In this document: piece after piece, positions 1 to 9,132 of the stretch
Layout: each line of letters starts with the position of its first letter
How positions within the stretch are numbered: the stretch's first letter is position 1
Assembly: GCF_004765605.1 (NCBI RefSeq)
Contig: NZ_SRLC01000001.1
Span: 186,001 to 250,000 of the forward strand
Origin: Hymenobacter aquaticus
GTDB taxonomy: Bacteria; Bacteroidota; Bacteroidia; Cytophagales; Hymenobacteraceae
Length of the DNA: 64,000 nt
Direction of reading: 5' to 3'
Notes under the pieces: model-generated
Seen by the model: the letters and a program-made list of their open reading frames with translations, nothing else
The model's database searches: none
Told to the model about the DNA's origin: nothing
Position numbers and translations under genes: made by a program

Positions 1-907
1 AGGCATCGGCCTCGTAAAAGCTGACGTGCGTCACGGGTGCGGCCATATCCACGGGGCGCAGGCCGTGGTGGGTGAAGCGGAACCAGCCCTCGGGCCGCTC
101 TACCCAGTAGAGCGGGGCCTGCCACTGCTGCTGCTGCACCAGGTCCCAGCCTTCGCCCAGCCAGTAGCGGAAGTCGGCGTAGCCCCCGGCCCGCATAAAT
201 TCCAGGTACTCACCGTTGGTTACCAACCGGTTTTGCAGCGCGAAGTCGGCCACGTACGTCTCGTGCGGGGCGTGCTCGTTGTCGAAGCAAAACCCCGGGC
301 CCTCGTAGCCGATGCGGTACACGCCGCCCGGCACCGGCAGCCAGGCCACGGGCGGCGGACCGGTTTCAGCTTCCGGCGCGTCGGAGGAAAGTGGCAGGTA
401 GGCCGGGGCCAACGGACTGGTGCTCAGAATGTACTTGATGTCGGTGACGAGCAGCTCCTGGTGCTGCTGCTCGTGCTGCAGGCCCAGCTCCAGCACTTCC
501 CAGAACGCCTCGGGCAGGGTGTCGGCCCGGCTCAGCAGCTCCTGCATGCGGGCATCGACGTGGGCGCGGTAGGCATACACCTCGGCCAGCGCGGGCCGGG
601 AAAGGGTGCCCCGATCGGCCCGGTTTACGCGGCTGCCCAGCGAGTTGTAGTAAGAGTTGAACAGGAAGGCGTATTCGGGGTGAAAAACCTGGTAGCCGGG
701 CTGGTATTGACCCAGCAGGAAGGTCTCGAAAAACCAGGTGGTGTGGGCCAGGTGCCACTTCGGCGGACTCACATCAATGACGGGCTGCACCACCGTGTCT
801 TCGGGCAGCAATGGGCGGCACAGGGTTTCGGTCTGGTGGCGTACGGCCTGGTAGCGGGCCAGCAGCGCGTCGGTAGTGGGGGCCGTCAGGGAGGAAACGA
901 GGGTCAT
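1..907 (-). CDS. egtB: Ergothioneine biosynthesis protein EgtB-like, 3' end outside window
   Basis: Translating the complement from the ATG at 905-907 gives an uninterrupted frame of about 302 residues that runs off the left edge. EgtB is a non-haem iron sulfoxide synthase that joins a thiol to trimethylhistidine in ergothioneine synthesis. The N-terminal DinB-like helical domain shows WHLAHTTWFFE (H52, H55) and HEQQHQE (H145, H149), the pattern of the iron-binding histidines. From about residue 190 a formylglycine-generating-enzyme-like fold begins (VPGGVYRIGYEG, LVTNGEYLEFM). Family members are about 380-430 aa, so roughly a quarter is missing. The substrate cannot be proved here; related sulfoxide synthases (OvoA-like) are the main alternative. 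Confidence 0.85.
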   Translation of the reverse strand, partial: MTLVSSLTAPTTDALLARYQAVRHQTETLCRPLLPEDTVVQPVIDVSPPKWHLAHTTWFFETFLLGQYQPGYQVFHPEYAFLFNSYYNSLGSRVNRADRGTLSRPALAEVYAYRAHVDARMQELLSRADTLPEAFWEVLELGLQHEQQHQELLVTDIKYILSTSPLAPAYLPLSSDAPEAETGPPPVAWLPVPGGVYRIGYEGPGFCFDNEHAPHETYVADFALQNRLVTNGEYLEFMRAGGYADFRYWLGEGWDLVQQQQWQAPLYWVERPEGWFRFTHHGLRPVDMAAPVTHVSFYEADA

Positions 908-1218
908 AGCAAAGAAGGGGAGGGCGTGGAAAGGTAACCGGAAAAGCAGACCCGGGTTTGTACGAAGCCAGGAGAAATATAGTGCAGCTCTTATTTCAGC
1001 CGGGAAAGAACGGGGGTGAAACCCGGGAAAAGCCCAACATCTAATGCCCACTGAGTACTTATCGCGCCGCCTCCTTTTAAGTACGCAGTAGCTCATCAGT
1101 AGTAGTTGGTATTTTGACTATTACAAGCTGAATTAGGAGTTAAAATGGTTATCCTTGTTAAGCGCCGCTCGTTGAAGGGGGCACATTACCTCACCCGTTC
1201 TCCAAACCCTACAAGACT
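908..1218. other. Intergenic region between divergent egtB and KGG stress gene
   Basis: This 311-bp gap must hold the promoters of both divergent genes. On the minus strand a near-consensus Bacteroidota -7 box (TATATTTC) lies about 70 bp before egtB, but I see no matching -33 TTG. No repeat or RNA gene is visible. Confidence 0.4.
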
Positions 1219-1485
1219 ATGATTACGAACAACACAGCCCGCGCCAGTGCCGCGCGTACCAGCACCCGCGCTGCCAACAGCAAAACCACGCCCGCCGGCA
1301 AAAGCCTCCGGGGCTTTGCCGCCATGGACCCGGCCGAACAGCGCCGCATAGCCAGTGAAGGAGGCAAGGCCTCGCATGAAAGTGGCCGCGGCCATCGTTT
1401 TACTTCAGAGGAAGCCCGTGCTGCCGGCCGTAAGGGGGGCCAGGCAAGTCGCGGACGGAGCAACCAGGGCGGTGCCACCCGATAG
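1219..1485 (+). CDS. KGG-repeat general stress protein (GsiB/Con-10-like)
   Basis: An 88-aa, very hydrophilic basic protein. The C-terminal half carries two degenerate KGG motifs (ASEGGKASHESG and AAGRKGGQASRG) separated by a short helix, as in the KGG/stress-induced family (YciG, GsiB, Con-10). The first 35 residues are Ala/Thr/Ser/Arg-rich and probably disordered. Members of this family are hydrophilin-like and usually induced by desiccation, starvation or general stress; a molecular function is not established. A strong terminator follows 47 bp downstream, so it is probably monocistronic. Confidence 0.75.
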   Translation: MITNNTARASAARTSTRAANSKTTPAGKSLRGFAAMDPAEQRRIASEGGKASHESGRGHRFTSEEARAAGRKGGQASRGRSNQGGATR

Positions 1486-1531
1486 TTTCTCTCTGCAGTA
1501 ACGGCGACTACTCCAGGTCGCCAGTAAGCCG

Positions 1532-1570
1532 ACAAGCTCCCGTGCTCTGCACGGGAGCTTGTTCTTTTTT
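1532..1570 (+). terminator. Rho-independent terminator after KGG gene
   Basis: Perfect 14-bp stem (1532-1545 with 1549-1562), 3-nt loop, followed by a T-rich run to 1570. The base of the stem and the tail (GGAGCTTGTTC then T5-6 AG) recur in the terminator at 30573-30624. Confidence 0.9.
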
Positions 1571-1633
1571 AGCCTGGCGAGGCCGGCTGGTCGATTTCGT
1601 TGTTATTTGCCCGTTCATCCGTTTTGCCGCCCC

Positions 1634-2704
1634 ATGCTGCACCTTGCCTATTCCCGGCGTGTTCTGCGCTTCAACTTCCCGGCCCGCACGTCCCGCGGGG
1701 CCCTCACCGAGCACTACGCCTACTACCTGCGCCTGACCGATACCGCCCAGCCCGGCCGGGAAGGCGTGGGCGAAGCCGCGCCCCTGGCCGGCCTCAGCCC
1801 TGACTACGGCCCCGACACCGAAACCCGCATCCGGGAATTTTGCCGGCAGTTCAACCAACGCCAGCTGGCCGCCCTCAGCCCCGCCGCCGCAGCGGCCCTG
1901 GTGCCGGCCGAGCTGCCCGCCCTGCGCTTCGCCCTCGAAACTGCCGCCCTCGACCTGGAGCAGGGTGGCCGGCGGCAGCTGTTCGACTCGCCCTTCAGCC
2001 GGGGGCAGGCCGGTATTGCCATCAACGGCCTGGTCTGGATGGGCGACGCGGCGTTTATGCGGGAGCAGATCCGGAAAAAGCTGGCCGAGGGCTACTCCTG
2101 CCTCAAGCTCAAAATCGGCGGCATCGACTTTGCCACCGAGCTGCGCCTGCTGGCCGAAATCCGGGCGGTGGCCGGGCCCGAACAGCTGACGTTGCGCGTC
2201 GATGCCAACGGGGCCTTTGCGCCCGCCGAGGCCCTGGACCGGCTCGGGCAGTTGGCCCGCTTTGCGCTGCACTCCATCGAGCAGCCCATCCGGTCCGGGC
2301 AGTGGGCCGATATGGCGCGGGTGTGCCGGGAGTCGCCGGTGCCGGTGGCGCTGGATGAGGAGCTCATTGGCGTAACCGACACCCAGCAGCAGCAGGCCCT
2401 GCTCGACCAGATCCGGCCGGCCTATATCATTCTCAAGCCCACGCTGCTCGGGGGGCTGGCCGCTACCCGGCACTGGATTGCCCTGGCCGAGGCCCGCGGC
2501 ATCCGGTGGTGGCTCACCTCGGCCCTGGAATCCAACGTCGGCTTGAACGCCATCAGCCAGTTTGCGGCCCAGGCCGCGCCCCCCGATTTTCCGCAGGGCC
2601 TAGGCACCGGGCAGCTGTACTCCAACAACGTAGCCGCCCCGCTGACCATCCGGGGCGGGCAGCTGCACTACGAGCCCGACCTGGGCTGGGGTAGCTTGGA
2701 ATAA
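1634..2704 (+). CDS. menC: o-Succinylbenzoate synthase (enolase superfamily)
   Basis: MenC dehydrates SHCHC to o-succinylbenzoate in menaquinone synthesis. The 356-aa product has the full enolase-superfamily active site: K158 and K160 (LKLKIG), metal ligands D190 (VDANG), E216 (SIEQP) and D241 (ALDEE), and K268 (ILKPT). The C-terminal GLGTGQLYSNN stretch is typical of the Bacteroidota MenC subgroup. The ATG at 1634 was chosen because it fits the family N-terminus; an upstream in-frame ATG at 1559 would lie inside the preceding terminator. No other men gene is nearby. The dipeptide epimerases are close relatives, so the exact reaction is inferred. Confidence 0.85.
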   Translation: MLHLAYSRRVLRFNFPARTSRGALTEHYAYYLRLTDTAQPGREGVGEAAPLAGLSPDYGPDTETRIREFCRQFNQRQLAALSPAAAAALVPAELPALRFALETAALDLEQGGRRQLFDSPFSRGQAGIAINGLVWMGDAAFMREQIRKKLAEGYSCLKLKIGGIDFATELRLLAEIRAVAGPEQLTLRVDANGAFAPAEALDRLGQLARFALHSIEQPIRSGQWADMARVCRESPVPVALDEELIGVTDTQQQQALLDQIRPAYIILKPTLLGGLAATRHWIALAEARGIRWWLTSALESNVGLNAISQFAAQAAPPDFPQGLGTGQLYSNNVAAPLTIRGGQLHYEPDLGWGSLE

Positions 2705-2769
2705 CCATACCCGGCGGGGATACGGACAGGCAAAATTTCACTATATTACAAGGCCGCCATGTCTTCGCT

Positions 2770-4059
2770 ATGTCCCGCTCCGGAGTATATACGTTCAGCT
2801 GCCGCCGCCTTTCGGGGCTGCTCCGGATGACTTTGTTGCTGGTGCTGGCCTGCGGTCTGCTCACCGTTGGGGTGGCCGCCCAAACGCCGGGCCCGTTTCA
2901 ATTCGCGAAGCCCAAGGCCCATAAAGTGAAATTTCATTTCGAGCTGGAGCGTAACCTCATCGTGGTAAACGCCATGCTCAACGGACAGGGCCCGTTCAAC
3001 TTTCTGCTCGATACCGGCGTGGGCACCTCGCTGATTACCGACCCCTCGCTGCGCCTGGCCCTGGGCCTGCGCACGGGCCGCAGCTTCCGGGTGGCCGGCG
3101 CGGGCAGCGAGGCCCCGCTGGAAGCCGCCGAAACCGACAGCGTGCGGGTGGAGCTGCCCGGCGTGGTGGCCCCGAACATGCTCTTTCTGACTCTGTCGGA
3201 GGATATTCTGAACCTGTCGGGCTACGTGGGCATGCCCATTCACGGCATCCTGGGCTCCGACGTGTTTCGCAGCTTTGTGGTGGAAGTGCGGGCCGCCGAA
3301 AGCTTGCTGGTGTTCCACGACCCGAATTCGTACCGCAAGCCCCGCGGCCGCCGCTGGACCGACGTGCCCCTCGACCTGGAAGGCAACAAGCCCTACCTGA
3401 CCGCCGAAGTGCAGCTCACCGACTCGTTGCAGCTGCCCCTGAAGCTGATTCTGGACACCGGGGCGGGCCACGCCCTGTCGCTCGAAACCACGTCCAGTAG
3501 CCAGCTGCGGGTGCCGCCCAAACGGCTCCGCTCCCAGCTGGGCAAGGGCCTCAACGGGTTTATCAACGGCTACCTGGGGCGCGTGTCGGGCATGAAGCTG
3601 GGCCGCTACCAGATCAACTCCCTGCTCACCTCGTTTCCCGACTCGACCGACGTGGCCATGCGCGCCGACGTGCCCCGCAACGGTAACATCGGCTTCGAGT
3701 TGCTCAAGCGCTTCGACACGGTTATCGACTACACCCACAACTACCTGCTGCTGCGGCCCAACCTGCTGTACCGGGAGCCCTTCGAGCACGACATGTGCGG
3801 CATGGACCTGGTAGCGGCCGGCCCCGACTTCCGCCGCTACGTCATCACCCAGATTGTGCCCGGCTCGCCGGCCGCCCAAGCCGGCCTGCAAGCCAACGAC
3901 GAGATATTGTCCATCAACTTTCTGCCCGCCAGCGCCTTGTCTTTAACCCAGATCAGTAGGATTCTGCACTCGGCCGATGGCCGCAAGATTCTGCTCATCG
4001 TGCGGCATGCCGACGGGGAGTTGGGCACGACGCAGGTGCAGCTCAAGCGCGAGATTTAA
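2770..4059 (+). CDS. Exported aspartyl protease-like protein with C-terminal PDZ domain
   Basis: A 429-aa protein with a signal peptide (hydrophobic stretch around residues 20-38, ending GVAAQ). Two retropepsin-like halves each carry a DTG motif (FLLDTGVGTSLI near residue 80 and LILDTGAGHALSL near residue 230), so a single chain could form the two-aspartate active site without dimerising. A PDZ domain follows at about 355-425 (IVPGSPAAQAGLQANDEI). This arrangement is common in Bacteroidota and is probably periplasmic; substrates are unknown. The ATG at 2827, inside the signal region, is an alternative start. Confidence 0.75.
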   Translation: MSRSGVYTFSCRRLSGLLRMTLLLVLACGLLTVGVAAQTPGPFQFAKPKAHKVKFHFELERNLIVVNAMLNGQGPFNFLLDTGVGTSLITDPSLRLALGLRTGRSFRVAGAGSEAPLEAAETDSVRVELPGVVAPNMLFLTLSEDILNLSGYVGMPIHGILGSDVFRSFVVEVRAAESLLVFHDPNSYRKPRGRRWTDVPLDLEGNKPYLTAEVQLTDSLQLPLKLILDTGAGHALSLETTSSSQLRVPPKRLRSQLGKGLNGFINGYLGRVSGMKLGRYQINSLLTSFPDSTDVAMRADVPRNGNIGFELLKRFDTVIDYTHNYLLLRPNLLYREPFEHDMCGMDLVAAGPDFRRYVITQIVPGSPAAQAGLQANDEILSINFLPASALSLTQISRILHSADGRKILLIVRHADGELGTTQVQLKREI

Positions 4060-4204
4060 GCCCGGCCCCCGGTACCAGCTACTCTGGTTTCGGGCCGGTA
4101 GATGAGGGGCAAGTCGCCGTTTTACCCCTCGCAACCGTATATTTTCCTACATTAGAAGCCCGCCTGCTCCCTGCTACCCCTTACTTCTCGCCCGAACTCG
4201 CCTG

Positions 4205-5365
4205 ATGCCCACGGCCCCTTCGCCCGCGCTGCCCACCCCGCCGCCCGAAATCCGGGCCAACCAGCACATCTACTCCGATTATTTCGACGAGGAGTTCGTC
4301 TATCAGCTCGATAAGAACATCCTGCAGCTGCTCGACCGGGTCTGGTTCCGCTCCGAGCTGGTCGGCTTCGACGAGTACCCGCAGCGCAACAACCCCGACA
4401 AGCCCCTGATTTTCGCCTCCAACCACTCGGGCATGGCGTTTCCCTGGGATGCCATGGTGGCCCTGTCGCACTTGTGGCGCAAGCTGCCCAACCTCAGTGA
4501 CTTGCCCCGGCCTTTGTCGGCGCCCATGCTTTCCCAGTCGGCCCTGATGAACCCGTTTCTGGTGCGCAACTTCTGGAAGCGCTGCGGCTGCGTGGATGCC
4601 ACCACGCTGAACTTCGAGACGATGATGTACTACCAGGAGCACAACCTGATGCTCTACCCCGAGGGCGTGCCGGGCATCGGCAAGGGCTTCAACCGCAAGT
4701 ACCAGCTGCAGCGCCTGGCTACCAGCATCGTGCGCCTGGGCATTCAGCACCGCACCGACATCATCCCGTTCTATACCATCAACGGCGAGTACCTCAACCC
4801 CTACGCCTACAGCTGGGACTGGATCAACAACCTGAGCAAGAAAATCGGGATTCCCTTTATTCCCATGGGCCCCATCGTGCTGATGGTGCTGCTGCAGCCC
4901 TGGTTTTTTTACATGGCCTTTCCGGCCAAGCTCACCTTCGTGCTGGGCTCCCGCATCAAACCCTACGAGCTGACCGACAAAGCCCACGACGAGCTGAGCC
5001 GGGCCGAGTACGAAGCTCTGTCGGAGCAGGTGCGGGGCCGCATGCAAACCGAGCTGGACGCCGCCGTGCGCCAGTACGGGCAGCACCCCTACCGCTGGGG
5101 CGAAATGTGGCAGCGCATCCGCCAGAACTGGCGCTACTTCCCCTTTTTCCTGCCTTTCGCCTGGCCCGCCGTCTTCACCGAGTTTGAAAAGCAGTACACC
5201 CGCAAAACCCCGCCCGACGTCAACCTGGACCTGACCAGCCCCGGCGCGTGGCTGCGCATGATCTGGCGCAACCCGTTTACCATCAGCTTCTTTATTCCGA
5301 TTCTGGGCTGGATTCCCATTGCCATCCGGGGCTACAAAGGCCACCGGCTGGGAAAAAGAGCGTAG
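4205..5365 (+). CDS. Lysophospholipid/glycerol acyltransferase (PlsC/MGAT-like)
   Basis: A 386-aa acyltransferase-fold protein. The N-terminal block SNHSGMAFPWD supplies the catalytic His and Asp, but spaced Hx7D rather than the classical Hx4D of PlsC. The second block LYPEGVPGIGKGFNRKY is typical of the LPLAT-MGAT-like branch. The C-terminus ends in a hydrophobic, membrane-associating segment (about 360-378). It probably acylates a lysolipid or glycerolipid at the inner membrane; acceptor and acyl donor cannot be told. It lies between unrelated genes, with a hairpin 80 bp downstream. Confidence 0.75.
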   Translation: MPTAPSPALPTPPPEIRANQHIYSDYFDEEFVYQLDKNILQLLDRVWFRSELVGFDEYPQRNNPDKPLIFASNHSGMAFPWDAMVALSHLWRKLPNLSDLPRPLSAPMLSQSALMNPFLVRNFWKRCGCVDATTLNFETMMYYQEHNLMLYPEGVPGIGKGFNRKYQLQRLATSIVRLGIQHRTDIIPFYTINGEYLNPYAYSWDWINNLSKKIGIPFIPMGPIVLMVLLQPWFFYMAFPAKLTFVLGSRIKPYELTDKAHDELSRAEYEALSEQVRGRMQTELDAAVRQYGQHPYRWGEMWQRIRQNWRYFPFFLPFAWPAVFTEFEKQYTRKTPPDVNLDLTSPGAWLRMIWRNPFTISFFIPILGWIPIAIRGYKGHRLGKRA

Positions 5366-5446
5366 GCAGGCGGCGCCAAAATCCAAATCGAGCTGCTTTG
5401 GCGAAACTTGTTCTGCCTCAGTCAGTAAAAGACAATATTAACCTCC

Positions 5447-5472
5447 GGTGCCGCCTTCGGGGCGGCCTTTTC
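5447..5472 (+). terminator. Probable terminator after acyltransferase gene
   Basis: A 6-bp GC stem (5450-5455 with 5461-5466) and TTCGG loop followed by CTTTT. It is short but well placed between the acyltransferase and the next gene. Confidence 0.5.
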
Positions 5473-5545
5473 CCTTGCCAAAATACCACGCGCCCCGCGT
5501 GGCCCCCGCGCCGACTTCGTTCTTCCCGCTTTTACCTCCGCTCAA

Positions 5546-6535
5546 ATGCCTTCCCCCCAGCATTTGCTCCTCAAACAATTCCTGACGGCGGCCACCGCGC
5601 CCCTGTCCCGCCGCCGGCCCACGCTGGCGGCCATGCGCCTGAGCCTGGAAATGGCCAGTCTCGGCCAGTTTATGCCCTGGGGCGTCCACCTCGAGTGCTT
5701 TCAGCTCGAGGGCATGGCCGCCGAGTGGGTGCGCCCCGCCCCGGCCGACCCGCGCCGGGTGCTGCTCTACCTGCACGGGGGCGGCTACGTGCTGGGCTCC
5801 CTGAACACGCACCGCAGCCTGGTGGGGGCCCTGGCGCAGCGCTGCGGCATGTACGCGCTGGCCATCGACTACCGCAAAGCGCCCGAACACCCCTTCCCGG
5901 CGGCCCTGGATGATGCCCTGCTGGCCTACCGCTGGCTGCTGCGCCAGGGCTACCGCCCCCACGACATCATCGTGGCCGGCGACTCGGCCGGTGGGGGCCT
6001 CACGCTGGCGTTGCTGCTGGCCCTGCGCGACGGGGCCGGGCCGCTGCCCGCCGCCGCCATTGGCCTTTCGCCCTGGACGGATCTGGTGCTGCCCACGGCT
6101 ACCATCCGGCGGGTGGCCCACGAAGAGCTCCAGTTTCTGGAGGCCCTGGCTATCCGGGGCTGGGGCGGGCAGTACGCTGGCAGCGCCCCGCTGACCGAGC
6201 CGCTGGTGTCGCCGGTGCGGGCCGCCCTGCACGATCTGCCGCCGTTGCTGCTCCAGACTTCCGACGCCGAAGTGCTCTACGACGACGTGCTGACCTTTGC
6301 CGCCAAAGCCCGGCTGGCCGGCGTCCCCGTTACGCTGCAGACGTTTGCGGGCCTGGTACACTGGTGGCATTTGTTCTGGCGCGTGGTGCCCGAAGCCCGC
6401 ACCGCCCTCGACCAGGTTGCAGCCTTCACCCAGGGCATCTGGGCCGCGCAGGAAGCCGCCGCGCGGGTCGTACGCGCGGCCCGCGCTTCGGCCAAACCTG
6501 CCAAAACGGATCTGCGGCCCCGCGCCCGGCTCTGA
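5546..6535 (+). CDS. Alpha/beta hydrolase-3 (hormone-sensitive-lipase family esterase)
   Basis: A 329-aa protein with the HSL-family hallmarks: oxyanion-hole motif LYLHGGGYVLGS near residue 75, nucleophile elbow VAGDSAGGG near residue 150, an acidic residue in TSDAEVLYDD, and a C-terminal His in GLVHWWHLF. It most likely hydrolyses short acyl esters in the cytoplasm, since no signal peptide is seen. The last 40 residues are Ala/Arg/Lys-rich and outside the fold. Substrate unknown. Confidence 0.8.
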   Translation: MPSPQHLLLKQFLTAATAPLSRRRPTLAAMRLSLEMASLGQFMPWGVHLECFQLEGMAAEWVRPAPADPRRVLLYLHGGGYVLGSLNTHRSLVGALAQRCGMYALAIDYRKAPEHPFPAALDDALLAYRWLLRQGYRPHDIIVAGDSAGGGLTLALLLALRDGAGPLPAAAIGLSPWTDLVLPTATIRRVAHEELQFLEALAIRGWGGQYAGSAPLTEPLVSPVRAALHDLPPLLLQTSDAEVLYDDVLTFAAKARLAGVPVTLQTFAGLVHWWHLFWRVVPEARTALDQVAAFTQGIWAAQEAAARVVRAARASAKPAKTDLRPRARL

Positions 6536-6642
6536 GAGCCGCCGGATGGCCCGGCCGAAGCCGGCAACCGCTAAAGACACCTATATGAAAGCGCCACGGG
6601 AAAAATTCTCACCTCATAGCCAACTATATAGCCATGTTTTTG

Positions 6643-6650
6643 TAGGTTTG
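6643..6650 (+). promoter_or_regulatory. Candidate -7 box for phasin-like gene
   Basis: TAGGTTTG matches the Bacteroidota TAnnTTTG -7 element, about 97 bp before the start of the phasin-like gene. No TTG at the expected -33 position was found, so support is partial. Confidence 0.3.
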
Positions 6651-6746
6651 CCGAAGATAGTCGGCTTGCATACTATTTTTCCTGCCTGACGCGGCTACAG
6701 CGTTGTTTTTCCCATTCACTTCAACTCTTTTTAACCGTTTAGCACC

Positions 6747-7295
6747 ATGGAAGACTTGTTTAAGAAATTTATCAATGCCGGGGTCGGCTTCGTGTCATTG
6801 ACCAGTGACCGGGTGCAAACCACCATCGACGCCCTGGTGAAGGAGAGCAAGCTGTCGGAGCAGGAGGGAAAGAAGATTATGGACGACTTGAAAAAGAACT
6901 CCGAAACCAAGCGCAAGGAGCTTGAGCAGCAGTTCAGCAGCATTGCCAGTAAGCTGATGAAAAGCGTGGGCGTAGCCTCCAACTCCGACGTGGAAGACCT
7001 GAAGCGCAGCGTGAAAGGCAGCAACTCGAAGTCAACTTCTTCGGCTTCCTCTTCGGCCAGCAAAAGCAGCGGTTCGAAGTCGGCCGCCAAGCCAGCTTCG
7101 AGCACTACGGCCAAGGTTGCGGGCGCCACCAAGAAAGCCGCCGATAAGGTAAGCTCGGCCGCCGGCACCGCGCAGAAATCGGCGGCGGCGAAGGCTGGCG
7201 CGGCCAAATCGTCGTCGGGCGGCAGCAAGTCGGGCGGGGCCAAGAAGGATACGCCCGCGGCTCCGGCCGGTGGCACCGACACGGCCGGCGCTTAA
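6747..7295 (+). CDS. Phasin-like / granule-associated coiled-coil protein
   Basis: A 182-aa protein in two parts. Residues 1-90 are helical and heptad-like (MEDLFKKFINAGVGFVSL, then Lys/Glu-rich coiled coil), matching small phasin-family proteins that coat storage granules or act as stress proteins. Residues 90-182 are low-complexity Ser/Ala/Lys/Gly with several repeated SSGGSKSG-like and AAKAG units, probably disordered and possibly DNA- or polymer-binding. No PHA synthase lies in this window, so a granule role is only inferred from the family. A strong terminator follows. Confidence 0.6.
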   Translation: MEDLFKKFINAGVGFVSLTSDRVQTTIDALVKESKLSEQEGKKIMDDLKKNSETKRKELEQQFSSIASKLMKSVGVASNSDVEDLKRSVKGSNSKSTSSASSSASKSSGSKSAAKPASSTTAKVAGATKKAADKVSSAAGTAQKSAAAKAGAAKSSSGGSKSGGAKKDTPAAPAGGTDTAGA

Positions 7296-7314
7296 TTGCG
7301 CGTGCTGTTCAGCT

Positions 7315-7358
7315 AAAAAGAGCCAGCGCCTGCCGATGCGGGGCGCTGGCTCTTTTTT
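7315..7358 (+). terminator. Rho-independent terminator after phasin-like gene
   Basis: 16-bp stem (7315-7330 with 7342-7357) and a T6 run. The A-run on the left also lets it work on the other strand. Confidence 0.9.
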
Positions 7359-7446
7359 GTAGCCAATTTTACCGCACCGGCCCCAATTGCCCGGCCCAGC
7401 GCGTATTTTGCAATTCTAAACTCGTCCTTTTCCCGCCCGCTTCCGC

Positions 7447-9129
7447 ATGTTCAAAAACACGATTTCCAATCTGAGCCGCATCCGGCAGGTAGTGGAGGTG
7501 CTGGTGCGCTACGGGTTTGAGGATGTGGTAACGTCTACGCCCCTGCGCCGGCTGGTGACGCAGAAGCGCCGCCTCTCGTGGCAGCATGCCGAGCGGCCGG
7601 TGTTTGAAACCAGCCGCTGGGAGCGGGTCCGGATGGTGATTGAGGAGCTCGGGCCCACCTTCATCAAGCTGGCCCAGGCCATGAGCAACCGGCCCGATTT
7701 GCTGCCCGAGGCCCTGATTGACGAGTTTCAGAAGCTGCAGAGCGACGTGCCGCCCTTCGACGTGCGCCTGGCCCGCGAGATTATCGAGCGGGAGCTGGGC
7801 CGGCCCATTACGGAGGTGTTCAGCGAGTTTGAGGAAAAACCCCTAGGCTCGGCCAGCATCGGGCAGGTGCACAAGGCCCGGCTGCTGACGGGCGAAGACG
7901 TGGTGGTGAAAGTGCAGCGCCCCGACGTGCAGGAAAAAGTGCGCACCGACCTGAGCCTGCTGCACGAGCTGGTGCGCCTGACGGCGGGCTTTTTGCGCAA
8001 CCACGGCCTGAGCAACCCCCAGGACATCGTGGACGCCTTCGAGCGGAGCATGATGAAGGAGCTGGACTACACCTCCGAGGCCCGCAGCATGGAGCAGTTC
8101 CGCAAGCTCTACGAGAGCTACGAAACTTTCTCCATTCCGAAACCCTACCGGGAGCTGTCGACGGCCAAAATCCTGGTGATTGAGTTTGTCTCGGGCTGCA
8201 AGATTACCGACAAGCCCCAACTGCTGAAGTGGGGGCTGAGCCCGGAAAAGGTGGCCGAAACCGGCATGGACATCTACCTGACCCAGATTTTCGAGTTCGG
8301 TATCTTCCACGCCGACCCGCACCCCGGCAACGTGCTGGTGCGCCCCGACGGCACGCTGGTGCTCATCGACTTCGGGATGGTGGGCCGGCTCAGCAAGCAG
8401 CAGAAGTATGCCTTTGCCGGCGTCTTCATCGGCATGGCCCGGCAGGATGCGCGCAGCATGGCCCTGAACTTCCGGCGCCTGGCCCTCACGGCCGACATTC
8501 CCGACATGCGCACCTTCGAGGCCGACCTCAACGACTTGATTGAGGACTTTGCCTTGCTCGACGTGCAGGACATGAGCATGAGCGACCTGGCCGACCGGCT
8601 CCAGAACGTCATCTACGACTACAAGCTGCAGGTGCCCGGGGCCATCTTCCTGATTCTGCGGGCCCTGGTGATTCTGGAGGGCATCGGCAAGGTGCTGCAC
8701 CCGCGCTTCAACACGTTCGAGTTTGTGCGACCCTACGGGGCGCGCATCATTGCCGAGCAGTACTCGCCCGAGAATATCCTCAGCGAAGCCCAGTACACCG
8801 GCACCCAACTGCTGGCCCTGCTGCAAACGCTGCCGGCCGACGTGCGCCAGATCATGCGCAAGATTTCGCGCGGCGACCTGCGCCTGAAGGTGGAGCTCAG
8901 CGGCTACCAGGCCCTGATGCGCACCGCCGACCGGCTCGTGTCGCGCACCATCATTGCCCTGATTGCCGTGGCCTTCCTACTGTTTTCGGGGCTGAGCCTG
9001 CTGGGGCGCTACTCGCCGGACATGCGCTACTGGCACGGCATCCCGGTGCTGACGTGGTGGAGCCTGGGCATTACGGGCTTCCTGTTCCTGATTCTGCTGA
9101 TTCTGGGCACGCAGAAGCGCAAGGAGTAG
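7447..9129 (+). CDS. UbiB/ABC1-family atypical kinase
   Basis: A 560-aa UbiB-family protein-kinase-like ATPase. The family-specific N-terminal motif reads K74-L-A-Q77 (FIKLAQAMSNRPDLLP), with Ala where most members have Gly (KxGQ). The nucleotide-binding region GSASIGQVHKA, catalytic HADPHPGN (H288, D290) and metal-binding DFG (D308) are intact. Two transmembrane helices close the protein (about 495-515 and 535-555). In ubiquinone makers UbiB supports late quinone synthesis. This genome appears to use menaquinone (menC nearby), so the role here is probably isoprenoid-quinone or lipid related but unproven. It is convergent with the next gene, 3 bp apart. Confidence 0.85.
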   Translation: MFKNTISNLSRIRQVVEVLVRYGFEDVVTSTPLRRLVTQKRRLSWQHAERPVFETSRWERVRMVIEELGPTFIKLAQAMSNRPDLLPEALIDEFQKLQSDVPPFDVRLAREIIERELGRPITEVFSEFEEKPLGSASIGQVHKARLLTGEDVVVKVQRPDVQEKVRTDLSLLHELVRLTAGFLRNHGLSNPQDIVDAFERSMMKELDYTSEARSMEQFRKLYESYETFSIPKPYRELSTAKILVIEFVSGCKITDKPQLLKWGLSPEKVAETGMDIYLTQIFEFGIFHADPHPGNVLVRPDGTLVLIDFGMVGRLSKQQKYAFAGVFIGMARQDARSMALNFRRLALTADIPDMRTFEADLNDLIEDFALLDVQDMSMSDLADRLQNVIYDYKLQVPGAIFLILRALVILEGIGKVLHPRFNTFEFVRPYGARIIAEQYSPENILSEAQYTGTQLLALLQTLPADVRQIMRKISRGDLRLKVELSGYQALMRTADRLVSRTIIALIAVAFLLFSGLSLLGRYSPDMRYWHGIPVLTWWSLGITGFLFLILLILGTQKRKE

Positions 9130-9132
9130 CCT

